Assembly: GCA_004802705.1 (NCBI GenBank)
Contig: SGPL01000142.1
Location: 1-59,634 of the forward strand
DNA from: Bondarzewia mesenterica
Lineage: Eukaryota > Basidiomycota > Agaricomycetes > Russulales > Bondarzewiaceae
Direction of reading: 5' to 3'
Length of the DNA stretch: 59,634 nucleotides
Positions 45,384 through 56,539 of the stretch are shown piece by piece. The notes under the pieces are model-generated. The model was not told the origin of the DNA and ran no database searches. It saw only the letters and a list, made by a program, of their open reading frames with translations. The first letter of the stretch is position 1. The number at the start of each line of letters is the position of its first letter. A program made the position numbers and the translations under genes.

Positions 45384-48055
45384 GATTGCCCGAGGTCAAC
45401 CTGCTTTGAGGTCCCAACGGTTAAGTACCAGCCTGTGGAGAAGTCGAAGAACCATCCGGCTTCAAATAAGAAAGATAATTTTAAACGATTGATCGGGTTC
45501 CTTTCACCGAGAGGCCCACATATGGTTATGACATGACAAGATTATGACAGATTATGACTCGTATTGAAGTTCCGATTTATCTTCTCCAACCAGTTGACTT
45601 ACCACTGGCGTCGTCGACGTTCATCGACATCGATCATCGGTCGTCACGACTTCCCGCCGAGACATACGCGTTCACTGTGCTATACTAGCCTCCTCTTATT
45701 AGCTCCTCTTACATCCATGTCTATCTTCAAAAATACTGGCATTTAGTACTCAGTCTTGTCATCGGATTGTCCATGTTTCATCCACAGTAACCGCGACGTC
45801 TGCAGTCTTCTGGGCATGGATGGTAGTCACAAGACAATTCAGGTAAGCCTTCTGAAATGGATTTCTTGTCAAAGGAATGCATGCTGCATGGTTTGACGGC
45901 ATAAGCGTCGTCGGTGTTTGAGAGCGATGGACATTGTTCTTGAAATTTCCGCCGCTTTACATCCCCAAAGGAACTGACATGTTTTATGATCGCATTCATG
46001 TTCGCGTTACCCGTCGGCTGTCTGTGGAGCAATTTTCCAGAAACATGTCTAGCCAAGTCGTCAGGAATGTCAAGAGATGGTAAGAGAACCCCGTCACGTT
46101 GCGTTCGCCGGTCGAGTCTGATCGCTCGTATGGCTCAATAGCTTTGAGATACCTTTCTCTTCCCAGGTTCGCCTTGTACGTGATTTACGTTTCATGCACC
46201 CGTATGATCGTCGGACCTTGACAGATCATTCTGCGGATGCGCGGCATTCTCAGCAGTCCTAGGAAAGCTCACAGTTCTCTCAACCTCAAATCCAGTCCTC
46301 CAAACGAAATGCAAATTAATCAAGCTATAAATAAATACTCGCGCTGACATCGCCCTATTTTCGTCTTGTTTCCAGGTCCGTGTTCTCATCCCATACCTGC
46401 TCAGTCGCTCTTTCCCCACCAGTGCAATCGATCTCTCAGCGCTTGGGAATACTCCTGGTCATTTCTGGCAGTTCTTTGCAGGCGAGTCACTGAGTGTACA
46501 GAGCGTGTCAATAAGATCTGCATAGTCAAATCGCCATCTACTTGGCGACTACACGTACCAGCGGTGCCGCCATTCAATGGCCCCTCCTCCACCGACTTGA
46601 CGTATTGCTACATGAAGGGCCCCAGCACATGTTGTCGTCATCTAACATTTCCGCGTACTCAACAGGAGCCTGCGCGCCACGTCAATTGGGTAAACATCTT
46701 GAATTAACCTGAGATACGAAGGAAGTCTCACCTTGGTGAGCACAGACTTGGACTGTTTCGTGTTTGTAGGCTTCAATCGTGGCGAGAGATTCCTTCCGAC
46801 ACCCTAGGAAACTCAGCGATTAGATTGTATATTTGTCAGACGTTGATTGAGATACCAACCAGAGATAGGGGCCACGTTTGAGGAGAAGGAGCGCAGTTAT
46901 TTACCAGCGTGCTCGCGGAGGAGACGCTAATGAATGAGTCGGCATCATCTTTTACTGCACCGCTGACAATCTGGAGACAACAGGTGTGCCCCAATTAGAT
47001 CTCATTGACGAACTGACAAGACGGGCGGCAATAACATCGAAACAAACCTTGGCGTTCGATGAACCTCTGATAGAAAACAAACGAGCCATTGTTGCTGTTC
47101 AGCTGATGTTATAGACGAGAGCTGAAATGCTAAAGTCTCAACGAAGGTCAATATATATCGGACAATAGTCGACGCGTCCGCTAAAATAGAAAGGGTACTC
47201 ACGGGTGGAAATATTGCAGTGGAGATGGACAGATGTATGGAACGCAGTAACTTGGTCGATGGGCCTACCTGTGGCCTTTATAACGAATCGGACGTGCACC
47301 CCGTGATATGGAGTTACGGCAACAAAATCTCCAATGTGCGGCACGCCGGAGGCACACATCCGAGACACTCCTGCATTGCAGGTAAGATGCCCCTTAATCG
47401 GGACTCCGCTCAGCGCCCGTGAAATCGCTCAGAGTTCTTGAAGACCTCCATTCCGAGGGCACATTTTGGCGAAGCTAATTCACTGATTTCCGCCGCCCGG
47501 TCATAGCATCTCGTTTTGCGGGGCATGAAAATGGACCCCCTGACACGGTCCTGGTGGCTCACGACTCCAACGACTACGGTTGCCATATTTGGGTTCAGCG
47601 AACTTGGACGGCCGCTGAATTCGAAGGAGGGCTCAGCTGTCCCCTCCACTGGACCCTGCCGACCATTGTCAACGGCGCTGCCGACGCAGGTCAAGGCACA
47701 GAATCGGGAGCAAGGCATATGATTGCTGCCACAGTAAAAATACTACGAACGGAAGAAGAGCGAACCGACTGGACTCGCATCCGTGTGAGTCGGTGACCTC
47801 TGAAAGGTGTTGACGGTGAAGTCTTCTTTACAACAAAAGCCGTGTAGAGTCCGACCGTCTCATCTAGAGCACGGTCACGATTGCTCTTGCTGGCCCAGAA
47901 TGTTCATGATGATGACGATTGTATTGGAGTCGTGCTTCGACTTCGATGTCGGTCAACTCGGAGGTGATGACAATCATCGTGATACATCCCATTCCTCACG
48001 ATACACACGTTGAAAATGTACAAGTGTCCTTCTATGAATCATATGCATTGTATAA
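45384..48055. other. 2.7-kb region without a recognised gene
   Basis: The first part should be the carboxypeptidase promoter. Open frames include minus 45778-46056 (Cys/His-containing, 92 codons), plus 46366-46707, minus 47138-47368 (with GDFVAVTPYHGVHVRFVIKA), and overlapping frames 47410-47796 on both strands. None shows a known family motif or a multi-exon structure I can join. It may hold a decayed gene around 46700-47800, a fast-evolving orphan, or a non-coding transcript. Confidence 0.4.
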
Positions 48056-48619
48056 TCAGCTCTTTGCCTGTTGGTTGATTTCCGACTTCAGCTCGTTCTT
48101 CTTTTGAGCAGCCTGTGCGGCGCCCTGCCATTCAAGAAAATCATGTTAATAATCGATTAAATCTTGAGAGATTTATGCGTACCTCGGACGCCTTCTCTTT
48201 GGCCGTGTCTGACGTCTGAGGAAACCATATCAGCGAGCGTCATAGACTCGAACTAACGAGCGAGATGATCACCTCTTTAGCCTTCCGCTTTGTCGCGCCT
48301 ATGATTGGAAGTTGATGCAAGAATATAGAGTAAAGAAGGAGACACTATACCTAACGCTTCCTTACTCTTCTCAGTTGCCTCCTCACCCGTCTCAATAGCA
48401 GAAGCCAAACCCTTGCCCAACTTTTTGTTCACCTGCACAAGGACGGTCGTATGAATAAATGCCAAAGTGCGACGAACACAGACGTACCGTGTCCGCCATC
48501 TGCGATACCTTCTCTTTGACTGTTTCGGATGTGATGGGCGTCGCATGTAGCTGGCGAGAGGGAACGACAGGAACACGAACAGCCTGTGCCCGGGCAGCAG
48601 ATACAACGCGTTGGAACAT
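48056..48619 (-). CDS. Small mitochondrial LEA-like protein
   Basis: Start ATG 48619-48617, stop TGA 48058-48056, with about four introns, giving a protein of roughly 110 residues. The N-terminus is a plausible mitochondrial presequence (MFQRVVSAARAQAVRVPVVP, then SRQLHATP). The mature part is a Lys/Glu/Ala-rich amphipathic helix: ETVKEKVSQMADTVNKKLGK, ETGEEATEKSKEALG, KRKAKETSDTAKEKASEGAA, KKNELKSEINQQAKS. This composition and the 11-residue-like periodicity resemble group 3 LEA proteins, which protect membranes and enzymes on drying or stress. The presequence and helical body are seen; the protective role is inferred from the family. Confidence 0.7.
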
Positions 48620-48941
48620 GGTGGTCGAAAGTAGATCTACAAAAGGCGATTGGAAGGTTGGTTCGAAAATAATAGCTTATCGAATGCAGCGAAGGAACAT
48701 TTTATATGTGGACATTTCGTCCATGACGTTGGCTGGTTGAGTTATGATACTTGGTGACGTCACAGCGGGTGTTGTTTGCCAAGGCCAATAGCTTTTGATC
48801 CTAACAAGCACAAACTCCTTCAGATCACGTGCATAAATCACTCGTCATCCGCCCCTCCCTGTAACACATTCCATGCCATGAAAATATTTTTAGATGCAAC
48901 GTAAACATTCCTTACTTACAGATTATGATCACGTACCCCCA
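48620..48941. other. Upstream region of the LEA-like gene
   Basis: About 320 bp up to the palindrome. No gene. It becomes AT-rich from about 48870. Confidence 0.5.
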
Positions 48942-49409
48942 CACTGGGGGAATGGAGGTATTAAATCTGTGAGTAAATGCGAAAATAATGATGAACAAAG
49001 ACAAAATTTCGGTCCAGATTTCTGCAAGAGATAAATAAGGTACAAATAGCATATTTATCATGACATGTGCTTAGCATTTGCTCTGATAACCAATTTTAAA
49101 GATCCTTTGTATGTTTTTGGGTTGTTCCTTTCAAATGAAATAAAAAAATAGGACTAACCATTCAAATCAGAGCCCACACATTCTCTGGCTTGAATGGTGA
49201 TTTTTTTTCCATTTACTTTGAAAAGAACAACCCAAAAACATAGAAAGGATCTTTAAAATTGGTTATCAGAGCAAATGCTAAGCACATGTCATGATAAATA
49301 TGCTATTTGTACCTTATTTATCTCTTGCAGAAATCTGGACCGAAATTTGTCTTTGTTCATCATTATTTTCGCATTTACTCACAGACTTAATACCTCCATT
49401 CCCCCAGTG
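48942..49409. repeat. 468-bp near-perfect palindrome (long inverted repeat)
   Basis: The left arm begins CACTGGGGGAATGGAGGTAT (48942) and the right arm ends with its reverse complement at 49409. The first ~195 bp of each arm differ at only about three or four places (A/G near 48965, a one-base indel in an A-run, G/C in CTTTGTATG versus CTTTCTATG). Pairing continues, less perfectly, to the centre (ACCATTCAA with TTGAATGGT), leaving a loop of only about 10 bases near 49170-49181. No coding content and no convincing target-site duplication are visible. It could be a foldback/MITE-type element (ends CACTG..CAGTG) or an inverted duplication of a promoter region. A transcript would fold into a long hairpin. 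Confidence 0.92.
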
Positions 49410-50621
49410 CTCCCCGATTTGCCACTTGAAGTGATTGATGCCATCCTAAACATGGCTGCACCACAATGCCCTACCCCCAAAATCTACGAGAAATTTAGCC
49501 ATGTCCATACACAGCCATACACTCATCTATCGTGAGATGGGCTTCAAATACGCCCGTCTTCACTTCTTTGCTGTATGTGGGCCTACATGATCCTGCGGTA
49601 CCTCTACAACCTTCTCGTCGTATTCTCCCGCCTCTTCCTTCTAAAGCGTCTAGTAGGGATACTCGAAATTTATGGAAAGCACGTCCGGGCACTCAATATG
49701 GACTGCACGTTTTATGACCTGTGGGAGGACGAACAGCAAGAAAAGTTCAAAGGTAAGGTGAGAATGATACCGCTATGCCCAAAGATACGCGAATTGGAAT
49801 CACATGGCATAAAACGTGTTTTCGGCCACCCTTCTTGGCTCTACGACTCTTGCCCCCGGACTGTCGACAAGTCCCAAGTCTTTCACGTACCAATGGTTCC
49901 GCTCGTCCGTGGTACACCCTACAGACATGGAGCTGTCCTGGGCCTTGGCAGATCTGCAAAGCCTGAACATACGGTTCTGGCAGTGCAAGAAAGTTCAAAA
50001 TGGAGGGGGCGTTCCTGGCTATCCGGTCTGTGATCTTCCAGAGTGCATGCCACATCTGAAGAGCCTCACGTTCATGGAAGCCAACGTTCCTATGAACCGC
50101 GTCAAAAGACTAGTCTCGTGTGCCCGACCGGACCCTTCTTCCCCTCAGACCACCCTCCGTGAGCTCCACATTGACAGCCTGGTTTTCAGCCCCGAAGATA
50201 TCATCATCAATATTCTGACAGCCAACGAAATTGTACTGTATCTCACCATGCTACACATCCGCCTCGTCAAAGAGAATCTTCACTGCGAGACCTTGCCTGA
50301 GCTCGCTCCATGTTTTCTGGCCAATGCCCGAACCTAGTGGACCCATGTCCTATAAGTATATCCCCCACGCTCCAGACAATTTTTGACCACCTCCCACCTT
50401 TCATCCGCCATCTTGAACTAGCCCTGTACAAACGTGACTACACGGGCCGTCTCTGCTACGATCCCCCAGAGCCGACCATAACGGTACTCACCAAACTTCT
50501 GCAGTCCGAGCGCGGACGCAAGCTCGAGCGGCTCTCTGACGTTTGCTATCATGTCTACGTCTTGATAGCAAGCACCAGTTGGAACCGAATCAAGGCCTTC
50601 TGCACCGTCAGACGGGACTGA
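49410..50621 (+). pseudogene. F-box/leucine-rich-type gene, probably broken
   Basis: Directly after the palindrome the plus strand reads PPVLPDLPLEVIDAILNMAA, the start of a fungal F-box-like protein. The only upstream in-frame ATG (49275) lies inside the palindrome arm. Further on, leucine-spaced segments typical of basidiomycete F-box/LRR proteins appear: EIYGKHVRALNMDCTFYDLW, CPKIRELESHGIK; then in a second frame LADLQSLNIRFWQCKK, MPHLKSLTFMEANVPM, LRELHIDSLVFSPED; then in a third LPPFIRHLELALYKRDYTGR. Frames change near 49800-49830 and 50310-50340, and the usual F-box helix after DAIL is interrupted. Some changes could be introns, but no clean GT..AG pairs were found, so I favour a decayed gene. 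F-box proteins normally pick targets for SCF ubiquitin ligases. Confidence 0.55.
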
Positions 50622-51066
50622 TCAACGTCGCGTTGGATGTGGGCGTTACCTTTCTTCGTGAGGAGGTAGGATTGTAGGGACTACGAGCCTGTCACCGATA
50701 TGGGATACGGCCATAAGATCAAGAGAAACTGCGCTATGATGGGCGAGGAGGACCCTGTGGATTCGGCTGGTCCGCAAAGAGACACTTTCCTACCATCATT
50801 ATGTTCCCAATAAGTGAAGACAATTAAGACACTCAGCTTCCTACTGGCAGCTGGTAGCTCATATATCGAAATGCGTGCCCAAGTCGGGCACCACAACCTG
50901 AAAAAAGTGTATATGGTGGGCAATAGTGGTTGTGACCCTTTTGATATGCATAGTCGAGTAAGTTCATTGTAAGATGCCAAATCGATTTTCATTTTGACGG
51001 ACTTTGTACAAGGCAAGACGATCCAAAGTTCTACCTGTTCTTTGTCACAGAAACGATGCCTCAACC
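50622..51066. other. Convergent intergenic spacer
   Basis: Between the F-box relic and the P450 3' end; no gene recognised. It may include a further decayed tail of the F-box gene. Confidence 0.4.
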
Positions 51067-53329
51067 TCATACAGTGACCTGAGCGGCCCGGCGCTGGACG
51101 AGCTCCGCCTTCGCAGCAGAGCGAGGCTTGATCTGGCACTTGAACGGCATGGGATAACTGCGCACACGCGGCTCACATCAATGCAAGACTTTCAAACAAA
51201 CAGACCTGAGGAAAATAGAATCAACAGACCTGACGAGGTTCACCCCGAACTCTGGTGTTAAAGTGTCGTCCGTGGGCGGAAAAATGTCGAAAGATGCCAG
51301 GATCGTGGAGATGAGTATGAAGACGGAGTTTTCGCCCAGCAATTTTCCCGGACAGACCCTATTGGAAGAGAAAAAGCAGTTTGTTAGTTAGGGGATGGCG
51401 AAAGGTGGTAGTGCGGCGTGCGTACATACCGTCGTCCGAAGCCGAAAGCCCATGTCGAGGGCTCGATAATCGATTGAGTGGGGTCCAAAAAGCGCTCGGG
51501 GATAAATTTCTGGGAATCGTATTTGGCGTTAGGTTCGAATGCGACCGCCCAGAGATTGGGCATAACCTGTGTGGAAAGGAGTAATCAGCACTCGTGATAC
51601 AGTATATCAGTCAACAGATGAGACCACGTACGATTGTGCCCTCCGGGATGAAATAGCCGTTGTAGATGTCATGGCGAGCGTTTCGGCGAGCAATGCCTGT
51701 TAAAGGAATCAACGATGAGTACTGTGTGGCAAGGAGAGAACGATGATGATGTGTGGCGTACTCAAAGGCAAAACGGGATGCCATCTCATCGTTTCCTTGA
51801 TGACAGCGTTGACGTATGGCAGCTTGGGGAGATCCGCGATAGTGGGCATCTGCTCCGTGCCGATGACCTGGTCGATTTCGGATTGCGCTAGCTTCTGCTT
51901 GTCGGTATTGAGCGCCATGGCCATTATAAACGTCAAGACGGTCGCATAGGTCTGAACGTGAAAAGATAATTAGAAAAAAAAAAACCAAGAACGTTGACAA
52001 GAGTTGCGTACAGTTTCGCCCCCAGCTGTCAAAAAAAGTGCATCAGGACGTAGGACAGAAATGTAGGTGAGAATCGCGCGCACCTCCATACATGGCGCCT
52101 GCGGTCCACTTGACGCGGTGCTCAAAGTTTTGCATGTCCTCAATGTCCATGTTGAGTAGATCCTGAGTCAGAGAGGGCGTCGCAGTTCCTTTGGCCTAGA
52201 AAGATGTGAGAACAGTCGACTAGGATTCGAAGTTAAAACCGCGTACCATTTCAGCCTTGACATGCTGGTACGGCGTCGAAACCATATTCTCAATCATCGC
52301 CTTGCCTTTCGCAGCTTCCCGCTGAAACGGAATCCACGATGGAAGCACCTTCACTACGCGCAAACTTCAGGGAGAGCGGTCGGCGTGTGACGAGAATGAC
52401 CCACAGAAAGGGAGCATGTCGCACAAAAATGCTCCAGGAACTGTTGCTTTGCCGATGACATCCATCGTCTCCTCTGCGCGAGTGATGTACTGGACCCGAA
52501 TTCATCTAATCGGCATGTGGAGGACAACCGTACAACGAGGCACTCACCTTATCGTCCGCAGTGCTCACGGGAAGCCCGTAGGTGATGCTCATGATGATTC
52601 GGCCTGCGGTCCTGGAATCCGTCATATGCCACTTTCAAAGAGATAGTTAGAACGAGCCTCACAAGCGAACGTGAGCGAAAAACTCGTCGGGCTTCTCCAA
52701 AAAATCCTTGTTTAGCAAGGCGGCGAGGTCCTCTTGGACGATGTGGTATTTCTTGACAGCACCAGCGCTAAGTGCGCGATGGGCGAGCTTACGATGCTCT
52801 CGCCATTCCTTTCCATACGGGAGTAGAGGCATGCTCTGATCAATTATGAATGAGTCGCACTCGACAGACTTGAAAAGAAACTGAGCACGAACCTGACCGA
52901 GAGCCATCAGTTCTCCAACGACCGTGAAGACAGGACGATGGGAGTAGATATTTCCGCGCTTGTCCAACAGATCGTTGATAATCTCTATCGAGTTCAAGAC
53001 TAGCACTTTCGTGCCAAGGCCATGCAGGTAGACGAGATCGCCTGGAGTAAAGACGGGTGGGGAAGCAATCAGATGCTGACCCGATGAAAGGAAGAAGATT
53101 GAGAGTCACCATATTGTTCCTTGTACTGAGTGAAAGTTTTCCAAGCGCCCGTTGCGAGCGGTACTGCGAAGATGTTGCCCACTACTGGCTTCACGGGTGG
53201 TCCTGGGGGTACCGGGAAGCCTTGGGAGGCCTTGAGGAATCGGTACCGGTGAAAGAGGGCGTACGCAGCAGAGGCGGAGCAGAACGAGATGACAACGAGG
53301 ACGACATTATCGTTGAGATAGAAACGCAT
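51067..53329 (-). CDS. Cytochrome P450 monooxygenase
   Basis: Membrane-anchored haem monooxygenase of secondary metabolism or xenobiotic breakdown; substrate unknown. Start ATG 53329-53327 with a hydrophobic anchor ([18 protein letters not shown]) and Pro-rich hinge [14 protein letters not shown]. Then C-helix [10 protein letters not shown]-helix [19 protein letters not shown]-helix KETMRWHP (ExxR), [23 protein letters not shown], and the haem loop [13 protein letters not shown] with the ligand Cys. The tail is [20 protein letters not shown], stop TGA 51069-51067. About a dozen introns. Two that look problematic resolve in frame: [12 protein letters not shown] near 52350-52400, and NLVS|YPMPF between 51228 and 51167. 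All key motifs are intact. Confidence 0.92.
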
Positions 53330-54185
53330 GATGTCGAGCAGGTCGGTGCGAAATCCTGCACACCATGGTCGACGGAGAACTTGTTCATATACGAGGTCGT
53401 GTCAGATCTATAGCAGATAACTGACATGCAGTGTCTACTAGAGTTATGTGTTATGTAATTAATGCCAAGGTAAGTTCGGGGGGCGCACGCATCTTCCCGG
53501 ACTGCCAAACATCTGCCGGAGATCGACTCCGCGGAGCTCCAGATTGCCGATGAAGTAACTCTGTTTCCAAAATGGGCCACACCGTGACGATCGGGCCAGA
53601 AAGGGTTTGCTCGAAGAACATGTTGTGGCACAGATGCTTCCACGTTGAACGTTGATGTTCAATTTAGCTCTATCGACGTGGCCCCCATCTCCTCAGCCCT
53701 TATTTGCACTTGCACTTGCGCTGCTAAAAGCTGTATCTTCCCTCAGGCCATGGAACCTCGTCTTGACGTCTTCTCTGCATTGACGCTGGCCATCTGCGCC
53801 ATGCTCTCAGTATCTCTCAGTATAGGACGATCAGCGGGCGCCTCGGCGCTCGGGTACTTACATGAACGAAACCCGATCCGACATTGCTCTGTACGAGTCG
53901 CACTACGACTTCCACACAAACCTGAACTCAAGCTAAAGAATCATGCGTGGTACGGGTGGGTGGTCGCAAGCCTCGGGTTGTAAAACGTCTGTATATGTTC
54001 GTTATAGGATATCCTAACCCTGCTGGACGCTAAATGTTTTTTTTTTTAATTAGAAGGCCGATCAGCAGTGGTGCAATCTTGTTTCTGGCAAGTGCCTCCC
54101 CTCCCAACGTCTAACATGCAATCCTCAGATTCCAATACCTTTAGTGCCATATTTTGTTTCTCCATAAATGCCACATGTTCAGCGT
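53330..54185. other. Intergenic between the two P450 loci
   Basis: Contains the presumed promoter of the intact P450. A plus-strand frame 53645-53983 (112 codons, with a hydrophobic stretch FSALTLAICAMLSVSLSIG) has no recognised family. A T-run lies at about 54035-54046. Confidence 0.4.
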
Positions 54186-56020
54186 TCCTTTTCTCCTAGG
54201 CTGAAAGTCGTCATAGGTCGGTTCTCCGGAAATAGTCGCTAACTCTTCTCGCAGACGCCGTTGCGCATCCGGTTGGCGAGCGAGCTCCCAGATCGTAAAG
54301 CCAAGGGTCGTCGTAGTAGACTCAAATCCTGCAACACTGCGAGTTGGTAATTAGAGAGGTACATACACGATAAACTGGCAAGTTGACGAACATGAACGTT
54401 GAGATCTGGAATGAGAAACGTTAGCCTAGGCGTCCACTGGAAACACAGCCGCAATTACCTGCTCGTAGAGTTCGTTCAGAGAGATCCTTTCTTCGCAGTA
54501 GCGAGTACTTTTCTATGATCAGACACAGATACTACATGTAATGGTGACGCACGCACAGAGTCTACTCAAAAGATCCTTTCGCTCCTTCTCCTGGCCCACA
54601 CCGACCAAATCTTGATTCCTTCTGATCATCTCGTACGCTACTCCAGACTTCCGTTTGATCAGCCCTTAAGTTAACCTACTGGCAGAAAATCATGAAAGAA
54701 CAGACGAAGCTGGATGGTTCTTTTGGCTAGCCCTTGACCTTGAATCACTACAATGTGCAGTTTATTCAGAATTGAAAATCGCCACATAACATTAACGTCT
54801 TGGATATAATGTGTCAGAGACATGACATGGAGAAGATCCGAATATGACTGCATACCAAAAAGCCCGCATATTGGACGACACCAGACACCCCTCTCTTCCT
54901 GGCGATCAAGATGTTCCGAGCCTCTGCGTTATTACCCACCTCAAAGTCATGGAGGAATGTCTGGTATGAAGAAGACCATGATCAATTGAATCTACCTCCA
55001 AATGCTTAAGCACATACCAGTCGACCAACGATGCTCACCCTAGGGTGTTTTCTTTTGTGAGTATTTGTGATTCGCGCCAATGGTAAGTTGCGCACGTTGC
55101 TTTCCCGGTCCAATCGATAGTGTTGACACGAGCCCGGTCGCCCTCTTTTTGTACCAGGCTAACTAAGTCATTCATCACCTGCCAACGTGGTTCACATCAG
55201 TTCACCGTATGATACATTTGTTTAAACCACACATACCCTTGATGAGGCCTCCACGACAGGACATAGCCTTTATGTTTTTCGCCCTTCAAAACGATCAGGA
55301 TAGCGTTTCAATAAGAAAGAGGGTTACGGACGAAAGTGATGGACTCGCAAGCCGTCTCATCCTCTTATGCTCTATTTCGCCTTCTACCCAGCCTAATCCC
55401 TTCCCCAGCAATCGAGCTACCCGAGGTCTGACTACGTTGCTGTGATCCGATAGCACAACGTCAACTACCCCGCGCACGCCGCGCCAGAGGGGTTCAAGAA
55501 CGTACGGTAGTCATAAATTTTGCGCCGCAAGATGTGCGAGATGCTATCAGGATCACTTAAAATGAGCCAAGCAGTGTGAGTGCTTTCAGAATTTCTCAAG
55601 CGTGGGACGGCCACGCACAATGTCAGGAGCCTACGAAAGTATCAGCGCCGAGCCGCAGTCATAGAGTAGAAGCGAGATTCAAACGCACGCCGAAAGCAGC
55701 CTTGATACGGAACGCCGTGCCGACGAGGTTGATCCAATTCCGGAAAGCAACTCCTGGAGGATTCATATAGACAAACCTTTCATGGCCCCAAATCCACTCG
55801 GCGCCCGGCTACAATTTCAATAGGATTAAGATTAATTTAGATTAGTTCGAGATGGAAACGACACACCGGCAGCGGAAGGGTACGCATGGCGGACCTCCTT
55901 GAGGTATGATATATGACAGCCCAGACGGCGTATGTCAACGCGAGCGCAGAGAGTAGTATATGGGCCATAAGAATGAGGTAGGTCGCAACTCGTAAGGAAA
56001 GACATCGAAAGGAACAATAG
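54186..56020 (-). pseudogene. Cytochrome P450, truncated before the haem-binding region
   Basis: Successive minus-strand segments follow a P450: membrane anchor LILMAHILLSALALTYAVWA (near 55960), PGVAFRNWINLVGTAFRIKA (near 55740), then VVRPRVARLLGKGLGWVEGE and HKRMRRLASPSLS (C-helix, near 55380), DRARVNTIDWTGKAT (near 55120), KSGVAYEMIRRNQDL (near 54620), and the I-helix AGFESTTTTLGFTIWELARQ followed by LREELATISGEPTYDDFQ (54330-54190). Beyond 54186 there is no K-helix ExxR, no PERF and no Cys haem loop, and the sequence runs into stops. Without the haem ligand no activity is possible. Stops around 55600-55800 also suggest upstream decay. It is a different P450 family from the intact neighbour, so not a simple tandem copy. 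Confidence 0.75.
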
Positions 56021-56539
56021 CGAGACGTACTTGCCATATCCATGCCCATGCCTTGTTATAAGGGGAGCAAAATCTACTTATGGAACCTGGACGACATTGC
56101 CTAAGGTCAGCTAAGGTCCTGTAAAGTTCAACTAAGTGGTCAGCGTATCGTGTCGTTCGCGAAGGCACCGACTGCTTGAACGCCCGTTATCCCTACTAGG
56201 GCCCGGCGAGAAAGAACTAGCAGTCCTAGAGATATACATAACCTCCGGGAATAAACTTAGACCCCATGAGTGTACACAATTATTTGAACTCCAAGACCAT
56301 CATCCCATGCGTAGGGTCTCGTTGGCACATTGGAATTCTGAACGGTCAAGCCTAGAGAAACCGGGAACGCAATGCGCCTGCCTCCGATTTTGCACCGCTC
56401 CAAACAGCCATACTAAGTCCACTTTCGAAGAGAACGACCTGAAAACCCGCCCGAACGCTGGTCATTATCATGCCGTCAGGACTTAATTGTATCTGTTGGG
56501 CGGCGGATGCGAACATGGGAATGAACGATAAACTTCGAG
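56021..56539. other. Intergenic
   Basis: Between the truncated P450 and the phosphatase locus. No gene recognised. Confidence 0.4.

Noticed and set aside
52320..52505. Separate small gene inside the P450 locus
   Set aside because: It is the out-of-frame reading of an intron and its flanks; the intron joins LPFL to KVLPSWIP in frame.
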